This document shows, piece after piece, positions 40,187 through 49,126 of a stretch of DNA of 64,000 nt; position 1 is the stretch's first letter; each line of letters starts with the position of its first letter. This stretch comes from JAPORK01 sp026710285 (lineage in GTDB: Bacteria > Pseudomonadota > Gammaproteobacteria > Pseudomonadales > Endozoicomonadaceae), in the NCBI GenBank assembly GCA_965201045.1, contig OZ241746.1:2356001-2420000 (forward strand), written 5' to 3'. The translations under genes were made by a program, and so were the position numbers. The notes under the pieces were generated by a model, which saw only the letters and a list, made by a program, of their open reading frames with translations, did not search any database and had not been told where the DNA came from.

Positions 40187-41862
40187 AAGAGCTGTTACCT
40201 TTTCTGCGCTTATACAAACGCTGCCTTCCACAGATGGCACTGGGTGTGCTATTAACATTTATCGCATTGCTGGCGGCTGTTAGTTTACTTGCCATCTCTG
40301 GCTGGTTTTTGAGTGCTTCAGCGCTGGCGGGTCTGACTTTAATGACCGCAAAAACATTTAATTTTTTCACTCCCGGTGCAGGTGTTCGCGGCTCTTCCAT
40401 TACCCGCACTGCTGCCCGCTATTTTGAGCGAGTTGTTAACCACGATGCTACTTTCAAATTACTTGCTCACATCAGGGTGAGTTGCTATAAAAAGCTGGAA
40501 CCCCTAACACTGGTTGTTTTACAAAACTACCGTCAAGGTGATCTTTTTAACCGTTTTGTAACCGATACAGATACACTTGACCATCTTTACCTGCGCTTAA
40601 TTTCACCTTTCATAACCGCTGCGCTGGGTTGCTTAAGCATTGTCATATTTGTGCAGTTTTTTTCAGGAATGCTTGCACTTATAATGATACTGTTTTTTCT
40701 GGCTGGTATCGTTATAATACCTGCTGTTATCTACCGGTTCGGGCATCATCCGGGTGAGCAGATCAGCGATCAGATCAAACAGCTAAGGACGAGTATTATT
40801 GACTATATAAGTGGCTATACTGATCTGGTCATAAATGGTGCTGAGCCTGCCTTTAAAGCCCTTATAACTGATAATGAAAAAAAATTATATCAATACGAAG
40901 AGCATATGGCTTTTCTGTCCGGCATATCTTCGGCTGCTATTACGATACTGTCAGGACTGACACTTTTAGCTATGATTGGTATCAGCTCAGTGCTGGTATC
41001 ATCCGGTATTATGCCAGGACCTGTAGCGGCAATGTTAATACTGATCACCATTGGCATGTCTGAAGCCATCATTCCTTTGCCGCAGGCGATGCAGGTACTT
41101 GGTAAAATTAAACGTTCAGCAATGAGGATAAACGCAGTACTGCAACAAAAGGCAAATATCACCTTTGTTAAAGAACCGGTCAAAACCAACACTATTTCAT
41201 CAGATGCTGCTGATATTGATATTACCCATCTGAGCTACCGTTATCCGGGAACAACAGGCTTTATATTAAATGATTTGAACTTACATCTTCTGCCAGGAGA
41301 AAAAGTAGCGATTACCGGTCATACTGGTTGTGGAAAATCAACACTGCTGAATTTATTAACACGTGCTGATAATCCTGAGAGCGGACAAATCAATATCAAT
41401 CAACAACCTGTGGATACTTTTACAGAAAACGTATTGCGTCAAACCATGGCTGTCATGCCACAGCGGATACATATTTTTAACGGTACACTCAGAGATAATT
41501 TACTGCTTGCCAACTCCCATGCCAATGATGAGCAGCTGATAGCTTTATTGACACAGCTCAACCTGCACTATCTGTGTAAGAATGGTAAAAGTGATCTTAA
41601 TACACGGATAGGGACAACAGGAAGAGTATTATCTGGCGGAGAAACTCGCCGTATCGGTATTGCCCGGGTTTTATTGCAGGATGCACCCATTGTACTGCTG
41701 GATGAACCTTCTGAAGGGCTTGATAGCCTTACAGAAGAAAAAGTACTAAAAGCAATAATAAATTTTTGCTCAAACCGTACTTTGTTAGTGCTAACCCACA
41801 AACCCGCTATTTTGCAGTATATGGATAAAATTTATCCCTGGGAGTATTTGCAGCCAGAATAA
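40183..41862 (+). CDS. cydC: Heterodimeric ABC exporter subunit CydC
   Basis: Protein of 559 residues with six membrane helices and a C-terminal ATPase domain: Walker A GHTGCGKST, signature LSGGETRRIGIARVLL, Walker B IVLLDEPSEGLD. It begins inside the cydD stop codon. It is the second half of the CydDC exporter. Both nucleotide sites look intact, so the exporter is probably functional. Confidence 0.93.
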   Translation: MKELLPFLRLYKRCLPQMALGVLLTFIALLAAVSLLAISGWFLSASALAGLTLMTAKTFNFFTPGAGVRGSSITRTAARYFERVVNHDATFKLLAHIRVSCYKKLEPLTLVVLQNYRQGDLFNRFVTDTDTLDHLYLRLISPFITAALGCLSIVIFVQFFSGMLALIMILFFLAGIVIIPAVIYRFGHHPGEQISDQIKQLRTSIIDYISGYTDLVINGAEPAFKALITDNEKKLYQYEEHMAFLSGISSAAITILSGLTLLAMIGISSVLVSSGIMPGPVAAMLILITIGMSEAIIPLPQAMQVLGKIKRSAMRINAVLQQKANITFVKEPVKTNTISSDAADIDITHLSYRYPGTTGFILNDLNLHLLPGEKVAITGHTGCGKSTLLNLLTRADNPESGQININQQPVDTFTENVLRQTMAVMPQRIHIFNGTLRDNLLLANSHANDEQLIALLTQLNLHYLCKNGKSDLNTRIGTTGRVLSGGETRRIGIARVLLQDAPIVLLDEPSEGLDSLTEEKVLKAIINFCSNRTLLVLTHKPAILQYMDKIYPWEYLQPE

Positions 41863-41874
41863 CAGCTATAGCAA

Positions 41875-41894
41875 GCTCCTGCGGACGCAGGAGC
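41875..41894 (+). terminator. Stem-loop after cydC
   Basis: A perfect 8-bp GC-rich stem (GCTCCTGC / GCAGGAGC) with a 4-base loop lies 12 bp after the cydC stop. No T-run follows, so it may be an RNA-stabilising hairpin rather than an intrinsic terminator. Confidence 0.4.
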
Positions 41895-42200
41895 AGACTA
41901 ATAAAATCATAGTAATTCACATCACAACGTGATATGATTTTTTTGTTTGATATCAAACATTTGTAAAATCTGAAGATTTTTCAAAAAGATAATGATCTTC
42001 AAAAAGCCTTGATGCATATGAAGAAAGTTACGACTATTGATTGTTTTGTGTATTAAAACCAGTTTTCAGGAATAAAAATAAAAAGCTTTTATAAATTAAT
42101 ATGTTAATTTAAATAAGTTGTTAAATCACAAAAAATTATTTGAAAAATGAATAATATTTTTACTTTATTTTTATATGATTATTATTTAGAGGTGTATCCA
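41886..42200 (+). repeat. Upstream region shared by two ankyrin genes, copy 1
   Basis: Starting near AGACTAATAAAATCATAGTAA, this 5' region matches 43021-43368 through several blocks (AAAGTTACGACTATTGAT, TTTTGTGTATTAAAACCA, AAAAGCTTTTATAA) up to the ribosome site TAGAGGT. It was duplicated with the gene and may hold a common promoter or regulator site. Confidence 0.7.
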
Positions 42201-42908
42201 ATGGAAGGTAATCCAACCCCATCTATAGTCCCGGGCAGTGCGTCAGCAACTACAGCTGCATTGCCATCTTCTGGTAACCATCCGGTATCACAATACTGTG
42301 AAGCTGCTCAACTCACAGCAGAGAATAATAAAGTCAAATCATTGCTTAAAGGAATAATACAAAAATTCGGAGCAATACTAAAAAACATACCGGACATGAT
42401 TCGAAATTTTTTTAACACAGTCGTTCGCTTGTATAAAACACCAGATGATGTTGATGTTAATGCAACTGATGAGCACGGTAACACCTTGTTAATGCGCTAT
42501 ATTAATGCAGGTCAGGGTTATGAAAACCAAATACAATACTTATTGAGCAAGAAAGGTATTGATGTAAATAAACAAAACAATGATGGTATAACACCTTTAA
42601 TATTGGCTGTAGGAAAGAGACTACCGGAGTATGTAAAACTCCTGCTAAACTGTGATGGTATTGATGCTGGTATACAAGGAGAAAATGCTAATACAGCTTT
42701 AATATCTGCTGTTTCAGGTTGCCTTCAGGATGATGAACCAAAACAATTAGAGTGTTTAAAACTCCTGATTAACAGCGGTATCAATCTTAATATTAATGCA
42801 ACAAATATTAACGGAGACTCAGTTTTAACTGCCTGTATATACAAATCAAGTCCGGAATATGAGGAGCTCCTGGAGTTTGTAATGAAAAGGGAAAATAATC
42901 CCAACTAA
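42201..42908 (+). CDS. Ankyrin-repeat protein (short paralogue)
   Basis: Protein of 235 residues. The start is ATG 42201 (MEGNPTPS), seven bases after TAGAGGT. The N-terminal ~80 residues are shared with the next gene (TTAALPSSGNHPVSQYC, then a basic helical segment). Three to four ankyrin repeats follow (GNTLLMRYINAGQGYENQI, GITPLILAVGKRLPEYVKLLL, ANTALISAVSGCLQ). It has no signal peptide or membrane helix. The C-terminal end (EELLEFVMKRENNPN) matches the end of the longer paralogue (EILEEFVMKTENNAS), so the difference between the two is the number of repeats. A host-directed role is inferred only from the family. Confidence 0.85.
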   Translation: MEGNPTPSIVPGSASATTAALPSSGNHPVSQYCEAAQLTAENNKVKSLLKGIIQKFGAILKNIPDMIRNFFNTVVRLYKTPDDVDVNATDEHGNTLLMRYINAGQGYENQIQYLLSKKGIDVNKQNNDGITPLILAVGKRLPEYVKLLLNCDGIDAGIQGENANTALISAVSGCLQDDEPKQLECLKLLINSGINLNINATNINGDSVLTACIYKSSPEYEELLEFVMKRENNPN

Positions 42909-43020
42909 AAAATACAAAAAGCTTATTTTCATTAATTTATACCACTTGGTAATGTGGGGTTTTCACCCCTTCCACCAATTCAAAAACTGCTAGCTACAGT
43001 TTCAACCTCCACAGATTCCT

Positions 43021-43368
43021 GTGAACAGATTAATAAAATCATAGTAATTTACATTACAACTTGATACAATAATCCTTTTAATACCCAGCTACTGTAAAAT
43101 CTAAAGATTTTTATATTTTTCAAAAAGGTCAGGGTCTTTAAAAAGCGTTGATGAAAATGAATTAAAGTTACGACTATTGATCTGATCGTTTTGTGTATTA
43201 AAACCAATTTTTAGAAATAAAAGTGAAAAGCTTTTATAAGTTAATTAATAAGTCAGCAAGTTAATGTGTATCAGCTGTTAACTATCAAAAATCATTTGAT
43301 AAATAATACTCTTGCTTTATTTTTATGCGACTATTGGTATTTGATTATTATTTAGAGGTATGCATCCA
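43021..43368 (+). repeat. Upstream region shared by two ankyrin genes, copy 2
   Basis: Second copy of the 5' region at 41886-42200, with more substitutions and small indels. It ends with the same TTATTTAGAGGT ribosome-site block. The 112 bp before it (42909-43020) contain no gene. Confidence 0.7.
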
Positions 43369-44733
43369 ATGGGAAGTAGTCCAACCTTATATACAGCTTT
43401 GGGTAATACAGCAACTACAGCTGCATTGTCATCTTCTGATAACCACCCGGTACAATACTGTAAAGTTGCTCAACTCACAGTAAAGAATAATCCAGTCAAA
43501 TTATTACTTAAAAAAATAGTAAAAAAGCTTGGAGTAATATCAACAAGCATAAAGAATATCATTAAAAAGTGTTTGAACGCATTAGTCATTTGGTATCAAA
43601 CGCAACGATATGGTGTCAATTCAGCTGATGATAGAGGCAAAACCTTGTTAATGCACGATCTGGCAGCAGGTCGTATAGACAGAGCAATAATCCGGGCCGG
43701 TCAAAAAGACGTTAATCTTAGCGCAAGGGATGATTGTGGTAAAACAGCTTTAATGTATGCTGTTGAAGCAGATGAGTTGGATTTTGTAAAATGCCTGCAT
43801 GAGAAGGGTGTTCATCCTGATGAAACAGATAGTTATGGCGAAAATACGCTAATGCTTGCTGCACAGAACGATAACCTGGATATTTTAGTATACATGCGTA
43901 ATAAAGGTATTGGTGTTGATCAAAAAGATCTGTTTGGCCAAACAGCTTTAATGTATGCTGCTGAAGCAGGTGCGCAGGACTGTACAATATACCTGTGTGA
44001 GCACGACGCTGATCTTAATGCAACAACTGAACGTGGCGAAACCACACTAATGCTTGCTGCACAGGCAGGTAAACTGGATAGTGTAAAATACCTGCATGAG
44101 AAGGGCTCTGATCTTAATGCAGCAGATGAGTATGGCAAAACACCTTTAATGTTTGCTGCAGAGAAAGGTCATCCGGACTGTGTAACATATCTGTGTGAAC
44201 AAGGCGCTGATCTTAATGCAACCGATCAATACGGCAGAACACCTTTAATGATTGCTGCAGAAAATAACGCGCTAGACTGTTTGACATACCTGCATGGGAG
44301 AGGTGCTGATATTAATGCAACCGATCATCAATACGGCAGAACACCTTTAATAATTGCTGCAGAAAATAACGCGCTAGACTGTTTGACATACCTGCATGGG
44401 AGAGGTGCTGATATTAATGCAACCGATCAATACGGCAGAACAGCTTTAATGCTTGCTGCAAGATGGTACAATTACGTGGATTGTGTAAGATGCCTGCATG
44501 AGAAAGGTGCTGATATTACTGCAACAGATAAAAATGGTGACACAGCTTTAATGTTTGCTATAGGCGGATATGCAGCGGACTGTATAACATATCTAGTCGA
44601 GCATGGTGCCAATATTCATGTAAAAAATGGTGAAGGCAAAACAGCTTTACAACATGCTAAAGACCTGAACAATCTAGACGGTGTAAAAATTCTGGAGGAG
44701 TTTGTAATGAAAACGGAAAATAATGCCAGCTAG
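43369..44733 (+). CDS. Ankyrin-repeat protein (long paralogue)
   Basis: Protein of 454 residues. ATG 43369 (MGSSPTLY) corresponds to the start of the shorter paralogue and has AGAGG ten bases upstream; ATG 43360 is too close to that site. The N-terminal ~85 residues carry TTAALSSSDNHPVQYC and a basic helical stretch, followed by about eleven ankyrin repeats of 33 residues (GKTALMYAVEADELDFVKCL, GQTALMYAAEAGAQDCTIYL and so on). One repeat is duplicated almost exactly at DNA level (44227-44427), evidence of recent expansion. No signal peptide; candidate effector. Confidence 0.88.
   Translation: MGSSPTLYTALGNTATTAALSSSDNHPVQYCKVAQLTVKNNPVKLLLKKIVKKLGVISTSIKNIIKKCLNALVIWYQTQRYGVNSADDRGKTLLMHDLAAGRIDRAIIRAGQKDVNLSARDDCGKTALMYAVEADELDFVKCLHEKGVHPDETDSYGENTLMLAAQNDNLDILVYMRNKGIGVDQKDLFGQTALMYAAEAGAQDCTIYLCEHDADLNATTERGETTLMLAAQAGKLDSVKYLHEKGSDLNAADEYGKTPLMFAAEKGHPDCVTYLCEQGADLNATDQYGRTPLMIAAENNALDCLTYLHGRGADINATDHQYGRTPLIIAAENNALDCLTYLHGRGADINATDQYGRTALMLAARWYNYVDCVRCLHEKGADITATDKNGDTALMFAIGGYAADCITYLVEHGANIHVKNGEGKTALQHAKDLNNLDGVKILEEFVMKTENNAS
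44227..44427 (+). repeat. Tandem duplication of one ankyrin repeat
   Basis: A 102-bp unit (44227-44328) is followed by a 99-bp near-identical unit (44329-44427). They differ by an inserted codon (ACCGATCATCAATACGG versus ACCGATCAATACGG) and a single base (ATGATT / ATAATT). It preserves the reading frame. Confidence 0.9.
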
Positions 44734-44824
44734 CTATAGTTTTAACCTTTATGTTTAGCCCCGGTTCGGAATTTTTGATTTAATAAAAACCCTTTATTAA
44801 CAAGTGGGTAACCCTGAAAAGTTA

Positions 44825-44952
44825 CGCCATGATGGATTCCAAGCCTCATCTCCTTATCAAATGTACGGCTTAGCTAACCTTATGTATTTCAGGTTTTTAC
44901 GAGGTCGGATAACTATTTAGCTCATCAACTGTTACAAACTCAGTAGGTAACA
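44825..44952 (+). repeat. 128-bp dispersed repeat, copy 1
   Basis: From CGCCATGATGGATTCC to CAGTAGGTAACA. A copy of equal length and high identity lies at 54951-55078 inside the large inverted-repeat-bounded element. It is non-coding; function unknown. Confidence 0.75.
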
Positions 44953-44963
44953 CCTCTTTTTTT

Positions 44964-45184
44964 TAGTCACATTTTTCAGGCTCTGATTTTTATCCTTACA
45001 GGTTGTCTGCTACTTAATATCCAGCTTTTTTGGCATGAACCCGTGGGCTGAGCCTGTCGAAGCCAAGAGGTCAAAAGCAGCCGGGCTTCGACAGGCTCAG
45101 CCCGCGGTGCGTTCAGTAAAGGTCTATATATTCAGCAGAAAATAAAACTATGAATGAAAATCAGAACTTAAAAAATGTGACTAA
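44964..45184. repeat. MITE-like element A, copy 1
   Basis: Starts TAGTCACATTTTTCAGG and ends AAAAAATGTGACTAA. The centre is a long palindrome (GGGCTGAGCCTGTCGAAGCC / GGCTTCGACAGGCTCAGCCC). A near-identical copy is at 51652-51884 and a diverged one at 45194-45460. No transposase inside. Confidence 0.8.
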
Positions 45185-45193
45185 GAGACAGCC

Positions 45194-45460
45194 TTTAGGG
45201 ACTGTCTTTTATACACAAATCCCCAACAAAAATTTCAGATGAACAGAGCAGTAAATACAGGTAAATTCAGACAATTTCATCAATACTACCCTATCCGCTG
45301 GCTGAGCTTGTCGAAGCCTGGATGGAGACACTTAGGTTTTAATTTCCCCCAGGCTTCGACAGGCTCAGCCCACGGTGTGTCCGGCAAAGGCTGGTATATT
45401 CAGCAAAAAACAAACATGCCAGAGTAAAAGACTGAACCTGAAAAATGTGACTAAGAGACA
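45194..45460. repeat. MITE-like element A, diverged copy
   Basis: Carries the same central palindrome (GGCTGAGCTTGTCGAAGCC / GGCTTCGACAGGCTCAGCC) and the right end AAAAATGTGACTAAGAGACA. The left end is altered. Confidence 0.6.
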
Positions 45461-45461
45461 A

Positions 45462-45485
45462 CCTTTAGGAAGGGGAGGATGTCAA
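45462..45485. mobile_element. Relic of an IS200/IS605-type right end
   Basis: Twenty-four bases (beginning CCTTTAGGAAGGGGAGG, ending ATGTCAA) match the right end of the TnpB element near 59559-59582 at all but one position. Nothing of the tnpB gene remains. Confidence 0.55.
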
Positions 45486-45529
45486 ATCCAAAGATTTGGT
45501 TGGATTTAAAAAAATTGGAAATTTTTTCC

Positions 45530-45553
45530 GGATTCCTGTTTTCGCAGGAATCC
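45530..45553. repeat. Small palindrome
   Basis: GGATTCCTG and CAGGAATCC form a perfect 9-bp stem around TTTTCG. It lies downstream of nadA on the minus strand and could end its transcript, though no T-run follows on that strand. Confidence 0.4.
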
Positions 45554-45662
45554 ATTAGTATTTACAGTGTATTTTCTATAAGGTCATACTACCGCAGATA
45601 CTTATATGTAAAAGTATCTTATAGCAGGGAAAGATTAATAATTCTGTTCAGCCAAATAAACA

Positions 45663-46709
45663 TCAACGGACTCTGGTAAAATCCAACATGCGTTGAAGAG
45701 AAATTAACGCTTTTTTACGAACAAGATTATCTACATGGATTTCACATTCATCCGGTTGATTGTCAAGTACATGTTCTAATCCAGACAACGTATTCATTGC
45801 CATCCATGGACAGCGGGCACAACTTTTACAGGTAGCTCCTTTGCCAGCAGTAGGCGCTTCAATTAACTGTTTAGTATCACCAACAACTTTGCGCATTTTA
45901 TAAAAAATACCTTTTTCTGTTGCTATGATAAAAGAGCTGTTGGGCATAGAGCGTGCCGCTTCAATCAATTGTGATGTCGATCCGGTTACATCTGCCAGCG
46001 CTATAACAGAAGCAGGAGATTCTGGGTGAACCAACACAGCAGCATTAGGATAAAGATGCTTTAACTCTCTGATTCCCTGCGCTTTAAACTCTTCGTGAAC
46101 AATGCAGGAACCATTCCATAAAAGCATATCAGCCCCTGTTTTTGTTTTAATATAATTGCCCAGAAATTTATCAGGTGCCCATAAAATTTTCTTCCCTTGG
46201 TCCTGTAAATGCTCAATAATACTAACGGCACAACCAGAGGTAACCGTCCAGTCAGCACGGGCTTTAACAGCAGCAGAAGTGTTGGCATAGACAACAACCG
46301 TTCTGTCAGGATGCTGATCGCAAAAGGCTGCAAATTCATCAGCAGGACAACCCACATCTAAAGAACAGGTAGCTGCTAAATTGGGCATAAAAATGCGTTT
46401 TTCAGGACTAAGAATTTTAGCTGTTTCTCCCATAAAACGCACACCTGAAACAATTAGTGTTGTCGCTTTATGCGCCTGTCCTTTTCTGGCCATTTCCAGA
46501 GAATCCGCAACATATCCCCCTGTTTCATCTGCCAACGCTTGTATAGCAGGATGTGTGTAATAATGAGCAATTAACAGCGCATTTTTCTCTTTTAAAAGAT
46601 TTTTTATTCTGGATATACGCTCATGGTTAAAAGGGTCTTCTAACACATCTGATTTTTTGCATGTTAAATGCCGATTTACTCTTTCCCTGATTTCTTCTGA
46701 TGTAAACAT
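45663..46709 (-). CDS. nadA: Quinolinate synthase A
   Basis: Iron-sulfur enzyme of 348 residues that condenses iminoaspartate with dihydroxyacetone phosphate to quinolinate in NAD synthesis. Cluster cysteines are visible in ATCSLDVGCP, VTSGCAVS and CKSCARCPWMAMN. Other conserved blocks are LIAHYYTHPAIQALAD and HPESPASVIALADVTGSTSQ. The start is ATG 46709 with GGAG five bases upstream; the longer frame to 46748 has no ribosome site. nadB is not in the window. Confidence 0.95.
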   Translation of the reverse strand: MFTSEEIRERVNRHLTCKKSDVLEDPFNHERISRIKNLLKEKNALLIAHYYTHPAIQALADETGGYVADSLEMARKGQAHKATTLIVSGVRFMGETAKILSPEKRIFMPNLAATCSLDVGCPADEFAAFCDQHPDRTVVVYANTSAAVKARADWTVTSGCAVSIIEHLQDQGKKILWAPDKFLGNYIKTKTGADMLLWNGSCIVHEEFKAQGIRELKHLYPNAAVLVHPESPASVIALADVTGSTSQLIEAARSMPNSSFIIATEKGIFYKMRKVVGDTKQLIEAPTAGKGATCKSCARCPWMAMNTLSGLEHVLDNQPDECEIHVDNLVRKKALISLQRMLDFTRVR

Positions 46710-47048
46710 TAATACTCCATGGTATATAAAATTAAGGAACGCTAACAAATTATATAAATTTTTTTGATATTATATGATTGTCCGGAAGTACAAATTAAGA
46801 CTGGTAAACGTATTTATAAGTTGCTAGTGTATCTCCAAAACAACACCAATACAATACAAGACTTTGTTTATATATTTTGTAGTAAATAAGCCTGTTTCAA
46901 ATACGTTTCCTTTTATAAAGTTTTTTAATCTTAAAAAATAAATAAATACAGAATATCAAAAGCCTGTTGTCATTACAGGTTGTTGCTGTTTTATTTTAAA
47001 AACAAATCACTTATCTGCCTGTTTTGCTTTGGTAAAAACCACATAAAA
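46710..47048. other. Gene-free stretch between nadA and cpoB
   Basis: 339 bp, AT-rich, with no gene and no strong hairpin. It must contain the nadA promoter on the minus strand, which I could not place. Confidence 0.5.
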
Positions 47049-47948
47049 TTAATTTAAAAGTTTTAGGTATCTTTTTGCTAATTCTGCAACAGACTTAAGC
47101 GGATACTTTTCAACCACCTTATGAAGATAGGCTACAGCATTTTCTCTGTCTCCGGACTGCGCCAGGATTATAGCATATTTATACATAGCATCTGCACACG
47201 GATCGCCTTGTGGATATTTATCAATAATTTTAAAAAATACTTCTTTTGCCTGTTCCACTTTTCCGGTTGCGCTATATATTTCGCCCAGCCAATATAATGC
47301 ATCGGGCACATGCTGGCTTTGTGAGTATTTGAGGATAAAATTATTAAAAGCAGCTATTGCTTCCTGAAATTTTTGCTCACGGGTTAACGTTAAGGCGTTG
47401 TTGTATGCTACAGCATCATCAGCGGAGCGCTTATCAGATAATAGTGAGGGTTCGCTTTTTTCTATCGACTCAGCCGAGGGAGGGGTATCTGAAGGTGGTT
47501 TTTTTTCCTTTAACTCCAGCAAAGATAAACGGGTACTTAAATTTTTATAATATTCTTCAAGTTGTAATTTTAATTGTTCAGTCATACGTTTCTGCATTTT
47601 CAGTTCTTCTTTTAAAAGATTGATTTTTGTCTGTATATTTATCAGGGATAATGAAAAATCAGAAATAATCAATCGATTATTTTTGTCCGTATCTCTTGAA
47701 TTTTGCTGATAGTTGCGATGACTCAGAAATGCTTTACTTATATCAGAATTGAATAAATCCGCTTCCTGTTTTTTATTTTTAGAAAGCATATCTTCATATT
47801 GATAACGTTGTATATCAGAGGAATCATCGCTATATTTTGATTTTAGTGCTGCAGAATTGTCAGAACCACTATTATCTGCATAATCAGGAGCAAAAAACAA
47901 ACAAATACTTAAAAAAAGATACGCTAAAGATTTTTGTATTTGCTCCAT
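47049..47948 (-). CDS. cpoB: Cell division coordinator CpoB (YbgF)
   Basis: Periplasmic protein of 299 residues. It has a signal peptide (MEQIQKSLAYLFLSICLFF), a central coiled coil rich in Leu/Lys (about residues 80-145) and three C-terminal TPR motifs (AIAAFNNFILKYSQS, AKEVFFKIIDKYPQG, AVAYLHKVVEKYPLK). CpoB links outer-membrane constriction by Tol-Pal with septal peptidoglycan synthesis. ATG 47948 is preferred to the GTG at 47975 because the signal peptide then starts properly. It follows pal by 49 bp as in most Gammaproteobacteria. Confidence 0.9.
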   Translation of the reverse strand: MEQIQKSLAYLFLSICLFFAPDYADNSGSDNSAALKSKYSDDSSDIQRYQYEDMLSKNKKQEADLFNSDISKAFLSHRNYQQNSRDTDKNNRLIISDFSLSLINIQTKINLLKEELKMQKRMTEQLKLQLEEYYKNLSTRLSLLELKEKKPPSDTPPSAESIEKSEPSLLSDKRSADDAVAYNNALTLTREQKFQEAIAAFNNFILKYSQSQHVPDALYWLGEIYSATGKVEQAKEVFFKIIDKYPQGDPCADAMYKYAIILAQSGDRENAVAYLHKVVEKYPLKSVAELAKRYLKLLN

Positions 47949-47997
47949 AATCGTAGTACCACCTTTGTTTTTCACCCCAACTTTGCTGTTTTTATTT

Positions 47998-48570
47998 TTA
48001 CATTGCAGAGCAACTTTTCAGAACAATTTCCACGCGTCTGTTTTTTTGCCAGGCCACCGGATTATTTGCAGGATCAGTAGGTTTTTCAAAACCAAAGCTG
48101 GCTACATCAATTCTGCTCTTGTCAATACCGTGTGCCAGTAAATAATCTTTAATTGCATTAGCACGCCTGAATCCTAAACCAACATTGTAATTGCGGGTAC
48201 CTCTCTGATCCGTATTACCTTCCAGGAGTAGCTTGGTATTTTGGTAGGAAGACACATTCATTAGTGCAACTAATGCATCTAAATTTTTATAATCACTTTT
48301 ATGAATTACGTTGCTGTCAAAGCCAAAGTAGTAAGTGTGCTTTTGCAGTAGTCGCTTTATCTTTTCTGGTCCGGCACCGGGAAGTTTACCGCTGTTAACA
48401 ATAGCCATTACTGTGGGGTCATCAACAGCCTGTGTTGAGAGTACTTCTGTGTCACCTTGCGATACTCTTGGCATATTTTGATTAGAACGAAAACTTTTTA
48501 TACATCCTGTGAGTGTTGCAGCAATGATAAAAACAATTAAACCTTTAATGATTACACTGATTTTTTTCAT
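47998..48570 (-). CDS. pal: Peptidoglycan-associated lipoprotein Pal
   Basis: Outer-membrane lipoprotein of 190 residues. A type II signal has the lipobox ending TLTGC (Cys23). The OmpA-like peptidoglycan-binding domain occupies the C-terminal half (YYFGFDSNVIHK, LLLEGNTDQRGTRNYNVGLG, RIDVASFGFEKP, KNRRVEIVL). It works with TolB and TolA in envelope constriction. AAGG precedes the ATG. tolB, normally immediately upstream, is absent; 479 bp of non-coding DNA and a tRNA gene lie there instead. Confidence 0.95.
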   Translation of the reverse strand: MKKISVIIKGLIVFIIAATLTGCIKSFRSNQNMPRVSQGDTEVLSTQAVDDPTVMAIVNSGKLPGAGPEKIKRLLQKHTYYFGFDSNVIHKSDYKNLDALVALMNVSSYQNTKLLLEGNTDQRGTRNYNVGLGFRRANAIKDYLLAHGIDKSRIDVASFGFEKPTDPANNPVAWQKNRRVEIVLKSCSAM

Positions 48571-48634
48571 GTTTATACACCTTTTTATACGCAGTATTCA
48601 ACCTGGAAAAATTTTATTATTTAGCCAGCCTGTA

Positions 48635-48663
48635 AATATACTTGATTTACATAATACAAACAA
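48635..48663 (-). promoter_or_regulatory. Candidate pal promoter
   Basis: On the minus strand, TTGTTT and TATATT are separated by 17 bp, about 65 bp upstream of the pal start. The -10 is good and the -35 is weak. Confidence 0.35.
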
Positions 48664-48958
48664 TCTTTTATCGAAAGATACACTTTGCTTCTCAGTTTAC
48701 TACTCTGGTGTGCAGCTTTACTACCCGTCGCAGGCAGCTTTTTTTGACAATTCACGGCAGAGTATAAAGCGTTTTTGAGTGTACCTGCAAAGGATAGTAT
48801 AACTTCAGTTTTGGGTTTTTGGAATAAGGAGTATTACTGTTAACATACCATTGTTCACAGTTGCATCTTTAACTGTAATCACATAGCCATAGACAATAAT
48901 TGTTTGTCTGTTTCATAAAAGCTATACAAAATATTTGAAATTTCTAAAGATAAGTTAC

Positions 48959-48988
48959 TTGCATTAAATATACAGTCTCCGTTATAAT
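48959..48988 (+). promoter_or_regulatory. Promoter of tRNA-Arg
   Basis: TTGCAT and a perfect TATAAT are separated by 18 bp, followed by a GC-containing discriminator (GCGAAGC), a usual layout for stable-RNA promoters. The tRNA begins about 60 bp downstream. Confidence 0.65.
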
Positions 48989-49049
48989 GCGAAGCAAATG
49001 AATGTGTGGGATATAAAAAAACAATACCAGAAAATTTAATTATGTTCTT

Positions 49050-49126
<77 letters not shown>

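Larger units (their letters stand above)
44734..45662. other. Repeat-rich gene-free region before nadA
   Basis: 929 bp without a credible gene. It is a mosaic of dispersed repeats: a 128-bp block shared with 54951-55078, two MITE-like elements with the TAGTCACATTTTT end, a TnpB-element right-end relic and a small palindrome. Short open frames here are chance frames through palindromic DNA. Confidence 0.7.
48571..49049. other. Gene-free stretch between pal and tRNA-Arg
   Basis: 479 bp holding two divergent promoters (listed separately) and no gene. I looked for remains of tolB and saw none. Confidence 0.6.

Noticed and set aside
45239..45679. Two short plus-strand frames before nadA
   Set aside because: They run through palindromic repeats and the end of nadA on the other strand; chance frames.
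46960..46990. Short hairpin CCTGT/ACAGG between nadA and cpoB
   Set aside because: A 5-bp stem without a proper T-run on the relevant strand is too weak to call a terminator of cpoB.
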